Positions 5,992-11,713 of a DNA stretch of 16,156 nucleotides are shown here, one piece after another. The position numbers were made by a program, and so were the translations under genes. Below the pieces are notes generated by a model. That model saw nothing but the letters and a program-made list of their open reading frames with translations. It did no database searches and had not been told where the DNA came from. The DNA lies in contig CALMTJ010000297.1 in assembly GCA_937872715.1 (NCBI GenBank), forward strand, positions 4,662 to 20,817, written 5' to 3'. The stretch comes from an uncultured Methylobacteriaceae bacterium (GTDB taxonomy: Bacteria > Pseudomonadota > Alphaproteobacteria > Rhizobiales > Beijerinckiaceae). Positions within the stretch are counted from its first letter, which is position 1. Every line of letters begins with the position of its first letter.

Positions 5992-7638
5992 ATGCTGAAG
6001 ACCGCGTTCGCGGCCGCCCGCGACAGGCAGCGGCTGCAGGAGATCGTGGGTGTCCTGGTCGGCTACGGCGTGACCAACGTCGTGGACAAGCTCGGCCTTT
6101 CCGGCATGGCGCGGCTCGCCCGCTGGCGAGCTCCCCCCGTGGACGTGTCCCGCCTGTCCCAGCCGGAACGCGTCCGCCGGGCGATCGAGGCGCTCGGCCC
6201 GACCTTCATCAAGCTCGGACAAATCCTGGGCAGCCGGCCGGACATGCTCCCGCCGCACTGGACGAACGAGTTCGCGAAGCTCCACAGCCAGGTGTCGCCC
6301 ACTCCCTGGGAGGAGATCCGGCCGCAGCTCGAAGCCGATCTCGGCGGCCCGCCGGACGAGGTGTTCGCGGAATTCGACCCCGAGCCGATCGCCTCCGCCT
6401 CCATCGCGCAGGTCTACCGCGCCCGCCTCGAAACGGGCGAGGACGTCATCGTCAAGGTGCTGAGGCCCGGCCTCAGGCGGACCATCGAGGCCGATCTCCG
6501 CCTCCTCGGCCACGCCACCGGCATGGTAGAGCGGCAATGGCCGGAACTGTCGCGCTACAAGCCTCACGAACAGCTGCGCCACCTCGCGACGGGGCTCGCG
6601 GGCGAGCTCGACCTGATGAGCGAGGCGTCGAACTGCGAGATCCTGGCCTCGCTGTTCCCGGAGGACGACGACAACGTCGTCTTCCCGAAGATCCATTGGG
6701 AATGGACCTCCGAGCGCGTGCTCGTGCAGGAATTCATCCACGGCATCCCGCCGACCGACCTCGTGCGGGTCCGCGAGGCCGGCCTCGACCCCGTGATCCT
6801 GTCCAAGAAGATCACGCAGGCCTTCATGCACATGGCGCTGATCGAGGGGGTGTTCCACGCCGATCCGCATCCCGGGAACCTCCTGGCGCTGCCCGGCAAC
6901 CGCATCGGCTTCATCGATTTCGGCATCATCGGCCGGCTCACCGAACGGCGGCGCTCGCAGCTGATGGTGCTGATCGGCGCCATGCTGAAACAGGATGCGG
7001 ACGGGCTGATGAGCATCCTGCTCGCCTGGTCGGGCGGCACGAGCCCGGACCTGACGAAGCTCGACGCCGCCGCGCACGCCTTCGTCGTGCGCCATTCCAA
7101 GAAGCCGTTGAACCTCGGGCTCGTCCTCGAGGATTTCATGACGATGGCGCGGGACAACGACCTCGCCATGCCGACCGATCTCGCCATCCTGTTCAAGGCG
7201 CTCATCACCTCCGACGGGGTGATGCGGCAGCTGGACCCGAATTTCGACCTGTTCAGCGCCGCCGCCCCGGCCGTCGAGCGCAAGATGCGGGCGCAGTTCT
7301 CCGTCCGGGGCCTGCGCCGCAAGCTCGAGACCCTCGGGGGCAGCCTCTACGGGGCAGCGACGGAGCTGCCGAGCCTCCTCCAGCTCCTGCTCGTTCGGTT
7401 GAAGCAGGGGAAGGTGACGGTCGAGATCGAAGTGAAGGGGATGGACAAGCTCACCCAGGGGATCGAACGGGCTGCCGCCCGGCTGTCGATCGCCATCGTG
7501 GTGGCAGCCTTCGCCATCCAGATCGCGCCGCGGCTGGCCGATCTCGGAACGCCGTTCTTCGCGACCGTGACCGCGATCATCGCCATCAGCGGCATCGGCT
7601 GGGTGCTCCTGCTGCGGCGGACCCGCAGCAGGCACTAG
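5992..7638 (+). CDS. ubiB: UbiB/ABC1 (AarF) family atypical kinase
   Basis: This 548-residue protein belongs to the UbiB/ADCK family, membrane-anchored atypical kinases or ATPases needed for ubiquinone biosynthesis. It carries the family hallmarks: the KxGQ motif in FIKLGQILGSRPDMLP (K74-Q77), the Ala-rich loop ASASIAQVYRA (134-144) replacing a Gly-rich loop, the invariant Lys in VIVKVLRPG (K155), the catalytic segment FHADPHPGN (D291, N296) and the metal-binding IDFG (D309). Two hydrophobic C-terminal stretches (about 500-545) would anchor it in the inner membrane. The segment GELDLMSEASN differs slightly from the usual DL..EA.N spacing but keeps the Glu. ATG 5992 is the first plausible start with family similarity; its ribosome site is weak. 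A permease gene follows 85 bp downstream. It may be a second, divergent UbiB paralogue, since no ubiE is adjacent. Confidence 0.9.
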   Translation: MLKTAFAAARDRQRLQEIVGVLVGYGVTNVVDKLGLSGMARLARWRAPPVDVSRLSQPERVRRAIEALGPTFIKLGQILGSRPDMLPPHWTNEFAKLHSQVSPTPWEEIRPQLEADLGGPPDEVFAEFDPEPIASASIAQVYRARLETGEDVIVKVLRPGLRRTIEADLRLLGHATGMVERQWPELSRYKPHEQLRHLATGLAGELDLMSEASNCEILASLFPEDDDNVVFPKIHWEWTSERVLVQEFIHGIPPTDLVRVREAGLDPVILSKKITQAFMHMALIEGVFHADPHPGNLLALPGNRIGFIDFGIIGRLTERRRSQLMVLIGAMLKQDADGLMSILLAWSGGTSPDLTKLDAAAHAFVVRHSKKPLNLGLVLEDFMTMARDNDLAMPTDLAILFKALITSDGVMRQLDPNFDLFSAAAPAVERKMRAQFSVRGLRRKLETLGGSLYGAATELPSLLQLLLVRLKQGKVTVEIEVKGMDKLTQGIERAAARLSIAIVVAAFAIQIAPRLADLGTPFFATVTAIIAISGIGWVLLLRRTRSRH

Positions 7639-7711
7639 CCGAGCCCGCCGATTGCCGGATGCCCGCCATCTGGGGCAGTGTCCGGACGCCCGCCCGGGAG
7701 GCTCGCCGGGC

Positions 7712-7718
7712 AAGGAGG
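7712..7718 (+). promoter_or_regulatory. Strong ribosome binding site deciding a TTG start
   Basis: AAGGAGG, a perfect Shine-Dalgarno sequence, lies 5 nt before TTG 7724, and no comparable site precedes any other in-frame start of the permease gene. This is why the TTG start is preferred. The same arrangement is found before the monooxygenase gene at 13891. Confidence 0.75.
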
Positions 7719-7723
7719 ACGCC

Positions 7724-8869
7724 TTGGAGGGAGACATCCCGATCCTGCGGATCCCGTCCGAACGGGATACGGGCGACGAGCCGCCCCGCTTCCAGCGGGC
7801 GGCCCGGCTCACCCTCGTCCTCGGCCTGGCCCTCCTCGGCGCCTGGATCCTGAGGGCCTTCCTGCCGGCGCTGATCTGGGCCGCGATCCTGGCGGTCGCG
7901 ACCTGGCCGCTGTACCGGCGCCTGTCCAGGCGCTGGCCGCCGGGGCGCCACAACCTCCTCTTCCCGAGCCTCTTCACCGCCGCGGTGGCGCTCTGCGTCC
8001 TGGTTCCGCTCGCGATCGCCGCCATCCAGATCGGGCTCGAGGGCCGCAACCTGTACCACATCGTCGAGGAGGCCCGGACCCACGGCCTGCCGGCGCCGGA
8101 CTGGCTGTCCCGCCTGCCCGCGGGATCGGCCGTCGCGGAATGGTGGCGGCAGAACCTCGCCGACCCGTCCGGCTACGGGGAGGCGGTCGGCCGCGTGAAC
8201 CGAGGGGCCTTCCTCGGCTACACGCGCGAGTTCGGGACGGTGGTTCTCCGGCGGGGCGTCATCTTCGGCTTCACGCTTGTCGCCCTGTTCTTCCTCTACC
8301 GCGACGGGGAGCGCGTCGGCACCCAGCTTCTGGCCGCGAGCCACCGGGCCTTCGGGCCTTCGGGCGAGCGCATCGGCCGGCAGATGGTCGCCTCCATCCA
8401 CGGCACGGTGGACGGGCTCGTCCTGGTCGGTCTCGGCGAAGGGTTCGTGATCGCCCTCTCCTACTGGCTCGCCGGCGTCCCGCACCCGGCCATGCTGGGC
8501 GCCGCGACCGGCATCGCCGCCATGATCCCGTTCGCGGCGCCCGTCGTGATCGCGGCGGCGGCGCTCTTGCTCGTCACGACCGGTGCCGTGCTGCCGGCCG
8601 TGCTGGTCTTCGGCTTCGGGCTCGCCGTCGTGTTCGTGGCGGACCATTTCATCCGGCCGGCGCTCATCGGCGGCGCGACCAAGCTGCCCTTCCTGTGGGT
8701 GCTGCTCGGCATCCTGGGCGGCGTCGAGAGCTTCGGGCTGCTCGGGCTCTTCGTCGGCCCGGCCATCATGGCGGCGCTGATCCTGATCTGGCGCGAATGG
8801 ACCGGTCCGGCGAGGGCAACCCCGCCGCTCGTGACGGAGCGGACGGCCTCAGCGCTGCCCGGGAGCTGA
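7724..8869 (+). CDS. AI-2E family transporter (PerM/TqsA-like permease)
   Basis: This 381-residue polytopic inner-membrane protein has about eight hydrophobic segments, in the usual arrangement of the AI-2E (UPF0118) family. The first helices contain LPALIWAAILAVATWPLYRR, a soluble periplasmic-type region spans roughly residues 95-170, and the conserved C-terminal block runs through GVPHPAMLGAATGIAAMIPF, DHFIRPALIGG and KLPFLWVLLGILGGVESFGLLGLF in pieces. Members export autoinducer-2 (TqsA), act as Na+/H+ antiporters, or are uncharacterised; the substrate here cannot be inferred. The start is TTG 7724 behind AAGGAGG. The gene follows the UbiB-like gene by 85 bp on the same strand and may share its transcript. 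Its last 21 bp overlap, tail to tail, the end of the DUF1036 gene on the other strand. Confidence 0.88.
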   Translation: MEGDIPILRIPSERDTGDEPPRFQRAARLTLVLGLALLGAWILRAFLPALIWAAILAVATWPLYRRLSRRWPPGRHNLLFPSLFTAAVALCVLVPLAIAAIQIGLEGRNLYHIVEEARTHGLPAPDWLSRLPAGSAVAEWWRQNLADPSGYGEAVGRVNRGAFLGYTREFGTVVLRRGVIFGFTLVALFFLYRDGERVGTQLLAASHRAFGPSGERIGRQMVASIHGTVDGLVLVGLGEGFVIALSYWLAGVPHPAMLGAATGIAAMIPFAAPVVIAAAALLLVTTGAVLPAVLVFGFGLAVVFVADHFIRPALIGGATKLPFLWVLLGILGGVESFGLLGLFVGPAIMAALILIWREWTGPARATPPLVTERTASALPGS

Positions 8870-9343
8870 CCCCGGCGGCGCGGCTTCGCCGACGGGCTCG
8901 GCCCGGCCCGGATCGGTGAGCTGCACGGTCCAGCCCTTCTGCTCGGCCGTGTCGATCTCGAAATAGCCCGACCGGTCGAAGCCGCGCGCCAGGCAATCCT
9001 CGACGCCCCGGATGGTGAATTCCCGGTCGCGCGTGCACATCAGGGAGCGCCCGCTCCAATCCCCGCCCCGGTCGTAATCCACGGCGTAGATGTAGTAGAA
9101 GCGGGCCGCGAGGTCGCCCCGCATCAGCGTCTCGCAGCCCTGCGCCGCGAGGTTCCACCAGCCTTCCGTGACCCAGCCGCCCGTGTCCCGGTAGCCGAGC
9201 GACACGCCGACACGGCTTCCGGTGAGGTTGCACACGCGCAGGTCCGCCCGCGCCACCCCGGACAGGAGGCAGGCCGGGAGGGCCAGGGCGAGAACCGGCA
9301 GAAACCCGGCGGCGGGGATGCGGTGACGGCGGGTCGGGATCAT
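8849..9343 (-). CDS. DUF1036 family secreted protein
   Basis: This 164-residue protein is a DUF1036 member. A Sec-type signal peptide (Arg-rich start, hydrophobic core PVLALALPACLLSG, cleavage probably after ARA at residue 33) is followed by ADLRVCNLTGSRVGVSLGY, GWVTEGWWNL, FYYIYAVDYDRGG, LMCTRDREFTIRG and DCLARGFDRSGYFEIDT. Conserved cysteines in RVCN, GCET, LMCT and EDCL suggest disulfides in the periplasm. The function of the family is unknown. ATG 9343 is the chosen start. The gene is divergent from a DUF1244 gene 86 bp away, a neighbourhood I recognise from other alphaproteobacteria. Its 3' end overlaps the AI-2E permease gene by 21 bp. Confidence 0.88.
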   Translation of the reverse strand: MIPTRRHRIPAAGFLPVLALALPACLLSGVARADLRVCNLTGSRVGVSLGYRDTGGWVTEGWWNLAAQGCETLMRGDLAARFYYIYAVDYDRGGDWSGRSLMCTRDREFTIRGVEDCLARGFDRSGYFEIDTAEQKGWTVQLTDPGRAEPVGEAAPPGSAPGQR

Positions 9344-9429
9344 ATGAGCTTCTGCACGGGCGACGGCCCGTTGAGGGTGACGAATCCGGCGTTACGGTGA
9401 CGGCCGGGCGTCCCGAAAGCGAGACCGAC

Positions 9430-9732
9430 ATGGACCAGTTCGACGACCAGACCCGCACCGAGCTCGAAGCGGCGGCCTTCCGGCGGCTCGTTGACCATCT
9501 CAGGACCCGCACGGACGTGCAGAACCTCGACCTCATGAACCTCGCGGGCTTCTGCAGGAACTGCCTTTCCAACTGGCTGAAGGACGCCGCCGACGTCCGG
9601 TCGCTCCCGCTCTCGAAGGAGGAAAGCCGCACCCACGTCTACGGCATGCCCTACGGCGAGTGGAAGGCGCTCCACCAGACCGAGGCCGCCCCGGACAAGC
9701 TCGCGGCTTTCGAGACGGCGAAGCCGCATTGA
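9430..9732 (+). CDS. DUF1244 family protein
   Basis: This 100-residue soluble protein is a clear DUF1244 member. The N-terminal half DQTRTELEAAAFRRLVDHL with RTDVQNLDLMNLAGFC leads to the paired cysteines of GFCRNCLSNW, then PLSKEESRTHVYGMPYGEW. The family is small, all-helical, almost confined to proteobacteria, and of unknown function; the C-x-x-C spacing hints at metal binding or redox but nothing proves it. ATG 9430 gives the family's usual length; an in-frame GTG at 9397 would add eleven residues without similarity. It is transcribed away from the DUF1036 gene, and the 86 bp between them must hold both promoters. Confidence 0.88.
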   Translation: MDQFDDQTRTELEAAAFRRLVDHLRTRTDVQNLDLMNLAGFCRNCLSNWLKDAADVRSLPLSKEESRTHVYGMPYGEWKALHQTEAAPDKLAAFETAKPH

Positions 9733-9760
9733 GCATGGCCCGGGCGCCCGCCCCGACCCC

Positions 9761-9840
9761 GTCGTCGCGAGGAGGCGAAGCCGACGGAGCGAACCAGGGG
9801 CAACGCACCCCCTCGATCGCTTCGCTCCGCTCGCGATAAC
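9761..9840. repeat. Imperfect palindromic repeat at convergent gene ends
   Basis: GTCGTCGCGAG (9761-9771) pairs with CTCGCGATAAC (9830-9840) with two mismatches. The interior GGCGAAGCCGACGGAGCGAA on the left faces CGATCGCTTCGCTCCG on the right, and CCAGGGG faces CCCCCTC. The GTCxTCGCGAG-CGAAGC-CCAGG pattern matches a dispersed alphaproteobacterial palindrome. It sits between the convergent DUF1244 and coiled-coil genes and may terminate both. It is more degenerate than the repeat at 2075. Confidence 0.55.
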
Positions 9841-9856
9841 GGCTCGCGGAAGCCGA

Positions 9857-10354
9857 TCAGGCCTCCAGCCGTTCCCGGATCATGTTCTGGAGGGTGGCGA
9901 GGTATTCCTCGGCGAGCGAGGCCCGCTTCTCGGACGCGATCAGGCGGTCGCTGGCATCCGTGATCATGGCCTGGGTGCGGTCCAGCATCTCGGCCGAACG
10001 CCGCTCGAGATCCTCGGCGCGCTTGCGCTCGCGCTCCAGCGCGTCGATCGTCGAGGAGAGCTTGTCCTCCGTCTCGATGAGGAGGCGCTTCAGCGCCTCG
10101 ACCTTGTCCTCGGCCTCGCCGGCGCGGCGCTCGGCGATGGCGATCTGCTCCCGGCGCGAGCCCATGAGGTCCGCGGCCCGGACCACCGCGTTCATCGCCG
10201 CGACCTGTTCCGGACGGGCGGCGGTCGGACGCGGAAAGGACGGCCGCAGCACGTTCTCGGCAGCCCGGGCCGCCGGATCGCTCTTCAGCTGGGAGGCGAT
10301 CTGGCGAGCCAGGTCGCCGAGCTCGTCCTGCCTCACCGTCGATTCGGCCCGCAT
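9857..10354 (-). CDS. Hypothetical coiled-coil protein
   Basis: This 165-residue protein has no family I recognise with confidence. It begins with a short region MRAESTVRQDELGDLARQIA and a Pro/Arg-rich linker around residue 40. From about residue 65 to 160 it is nearly continuous charged helix (ERRAGEAEDKVEALKRLLIE, DALERERKRAEDLERRSAEM), best read as a long coiled coil; it has no signal peptide, membrane segment or Cys. ATG 10354 is preferred over upstream in-frame codons because AAAGGA lies about 6 nt before it. The gene diverges from a TetR gene, and a perfect CtrA-type box lies 45 bp upstream of its start. That suggests cell-cycle-linked expression and perhaps a structural or division-related role; this is inference. 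Confidence 0.75.
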   Translation of the reverse strand: MRAESTVRQDELGDLARQIASQLKSDPAARAAENVLRPSFPRPTAARPEQVAAMNAVVRAADLMGSRREQIAIAERRAGEAEDKVEALKRLLIETEDKLSSTIDALERERKRAEDLERRSAEMLDRTQAMITDASDRLIASEKRASLAEEYLATLQNMIRERLEA

Positions 10355-10398
10355 GGAGAATCCTTTCCAAATCCTTGAAGCACCACACGGCAACAAGG

Positions 10399-10414
10399 TT
10401 AACGAAAGGTTAAC
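10399..10414. promoter_or_regulatory. CtrA-type box (TTAA-N7-TTAAC)
   Basis: TTAACGAAAGGTTAAC matches the Caulobacter CtrA consensus TTAA-N7-TTAAC exactly. Because each half is the palindrome GTTAAC, the complementary strand also reads TTAA-N7-TTAAC. It lies in the 149-bp divergent region, 45 bp upstream of the coiled-coil gene and 90 bp upstream of tetR, so either or both could be regulated. CtrA is the essential cell-cycle response regulator of alphaproteobacteria. Binding is predicted, not shown. Confidence 0.65.
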
Positions 10415-10503
10415 GGAAGCGCGGCCTCGTTGACGCTCGGCGCGTGCGTGGCCCTGGCGACACCCTCGCCCGCAAGCTATGACGGCGCCAGCCGGGGCAC
10501 AAC

Positions 10504-11118
10504 ATGCGACATTGGGGCGGACCGCCCAACCGTGACCGCTATCACCACGGAAATCTCAAGGAGGCGCTGGTCGATGCCGCGCGGCGCCACATCGCCGAGC
10601 GCGGCCTGTTCGGCTTCACGCTGGCGGACGCCGCGAAGCTGGTGGGCGTCAGCCCGGCCGCGCTCTACCGCCATTTCCGCGGCCGCGAGGACCTCGTCTC
10701 CGAAGTGGCGTTCCGGGGCTTCTCCCAGCTGGCGGAGCGGCTCGGCCGCGCCCTGTCGGGGACGGGCACGCCGCTGGAGCGGTTCACCCGCATGGGCGAG
10801 GCCTATCTCGACTTCGCCGAGGGGGAGCCCGGCTATTACGCGGCGATGTTCTCGCCCGGCCAGGGGGATGGCGGCGGCGAGTTCGGAGGACCGGCCTTCG
10901 GGCTCCTCCTGGACGGGCTCCGCAAGACTTTCCCGGACGGGTTCGGCAGCGTCGACCCGAGGTTCCTCGCGCTCGAAGTCTGGGCGCTCTCCCACGGCAT
11001 CGCGACCCTCGACGCGGCCGGGCAGTTGCCGCGAGGCGCCGCGGCGGCCGGCAAGCACGAGCTCCTGCGGGCCGGCGTCCTGGCGCTGGTGCACGGGGCG
11101 GGCTCGGCGAAAAACTGA
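10504..11118 (+). CDS. TetR/AcrR family transcriptional regulator (WHG domain)
   Basis: This 204-residue protein starts with a TetR-type helix-turn-helix (about residues 12-60): RYHHGNLKEALVDAARRHIA, TLADAAKLVGVSPAALYRHF and RGREDLVSEVAFRGF. The C-terminal ligand-binding domain carries the WHG-type motif LEVWALSHGIATL near residue 165, pointing to the TetR_C_13/WHG group. Such proteins repress genes, often their own and a neighbour's, until a small ligand binds. ATG 10504 gives the normal short lead before YHHGNL. A perfect inverted repeat 45 bp after its stop (11163-11181), ahead of the DUF2852 gene, is the best candidate operator in the region. The ligand is not predictable; no efflux pump gene is next to it. 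Confidence 0.9.
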   Translation: MRHWGGPPNRDRYHHGNLKEALVDAARRHIAERGLFGFTLADAAKLVGVSPAALYRHFRGREDLVSEVAFRGFSQLAERLGRALSGTGTPLERFTRMGEAYLDFAEGEPGYYAAMFSPGQGDGGGEFGGPAFGLLLDGLRKTFPDGFGSVDPRFLALEVWALSHGIATLDAAGQLPRGAAAAGKHELLRAGVLALVHGAGSAKN

Positions 11119-11162
11119 TCCGGTAGGCACGGGCGGTCTTGAAAGCGGCCGGGCGCCGGATC

Positions 11163-11181
11163 ATGTCAATGTTGTTGACAT
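11163..11181. promoter_or_regulatory. Perfect palindrome, candidate operator
   Basis: ATGTCAA, five bases (TGTTG), then TTGACAT form a perfect 7-bp-arm inverted repeat. It lies 45 bp after the tetR stop and 20 bp before the DUF2852 start. The right arm contains TTGACA, the canonical -35 hexamer, so a bound repressor would block polymerase; however no good -10 box is found 16-18 bp downstream. Size and symmetry fit a dimeric repressor such as the neighbouring TetR protein. Confidence 0.45.
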
Positions 11182-11200
11182 TCACATCGGGAGAAAGTCG

Positions 11201-11638
11201 ATGTCGTGGGCTCCGTCATTTGCCTGGAATTCCGGGTCGTCCAGATCCTGTGCGCGGGGTTCCAGCCGCAAGCCGCTGGAGATCGTCGGGCTGGTGTTCC
11301 TGTTCTTCTACTTCTGGCCGCTCGCCATGGCGTACATCGCCTGGAAGCTGATGGGCTACCCGGTTCCGGCCGAGATCCGGGGCGTGATCGACCGCGGCTT
11401 CGGCGGGTTGAGGAACGAGTTCCGCTGGAGCCCGTCCGCCTTCGGCGGCACCGGCAACCTCGCCTTCGACGCGTATCGCCGCTCGGAAATCGAGCGTCTC
11501 GAAACCGAGCGCCGTCGGCTGGACGAGGAGGCGCGCGAGTTCCGCACCTTCGTGGAGGACGTGAAGCGCGCCAAGGATCGCGAGGAGTTCGACGCCTACA
11601 TGCGCAAGCGCCGCGAGGCGGGCGGCACCAGCGTCTGA
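11201..11638 (+). CDS. DUF2852 family membrane protein
   Basis: This 145-residue protein is assigned to DUF2852, a small alphaproteobacterial family of unknown function. A basic, Ser/Arg-rich N-terminus (about 25 residues) leads into one membrane helix, EIVGLVFLFFYFWPLAMAYI, ending in WKLMGYP. A short loop and the conserved GNLAFDAYRRSEIERLETER follow, then a coiled-coil tail ending in FVEDVKRAKDREEFDAYMRK. ATG 11201 follows GGGAGA by about 6 nt and gives the usual domain order. It lies 82 bp after tetR on the same strand, with an operator-like palindrome between, so it may be controlled by that regulator. A 14-bp-arm hairpin follows the stop. DUF2852 similarity is from motif memory rather than a search. 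Confidence 0.8.
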   Translation: MSWAPSFAWNSGSSRSCARGSSRKPLEIVGLVFLFFYFWPLAMAYIAWKLMGYPVPAEIRGVIDRGFGGLRNEFRWSPSAFGGTGNLAFDAYRRSEIERLETERRRLDEEAREFRTFVEDVKRAKDREEFDAYMRKRREAGGTSV

Positions 11639-11652
11639 CGCGCCGGGCGCAA

Positions 11653-11693
11653 CCCATCCGCTCACCCGGCCTTCGCCGCGGTGAGCGGATGGG
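11653..11693. terminator. Bidirectional hairpin between DUF2852 gene and copD
   Basis: CCCATCCGCTCACC (11653-11666) and GGTGAGCGGATGGG (11680-11693) are perfect 14-bp arms. The 13-nt interval contains a second small stem CGGC-CTTC-GCCG. The hairpin lies 15 bp after the DUF2852 stop and 21 bp after the copD stop, serving both convergent transcripts. There is no clear T-run on either side, so it is a strong structural stop or mRNA stabiliser rather than a textbook intrinsic terminator. Confidence 0.75.
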
Positions 11694-11713
11694 CGGCCTC
11701 ATCGGATGTTCCG

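Noticed and set aside
5281..8061. Very long open frame on the minus strand running upstream from the binding-protein gene for about 2.8 kb, across the phasin, UbiB-like and permease regions
   Set aside because: It is antisense to ubiB and the permease, its translation is low-complexity Arg/Gly/Glu/Asp-rich without any family motif, and the binding protein has its own signal peptide and ribosome site at 5280. High GC content suppresses stop codons in such shadow frames.
11166..11180. TGTCAA...TTGACA considered as part of a CRISPR-like or direct repeat
   Set aside because: It occurs once, is an inverted not direct repeat, and has no spacer array around it.
11175..11203. TTGACA at 11175-11180 as the -35 of a sigma70-type promoter for the DUF2852 gene
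   Set aside because: The bases 16-18 bp downstream are TCGATG-like and already at the start codon, so no -10 element fits.
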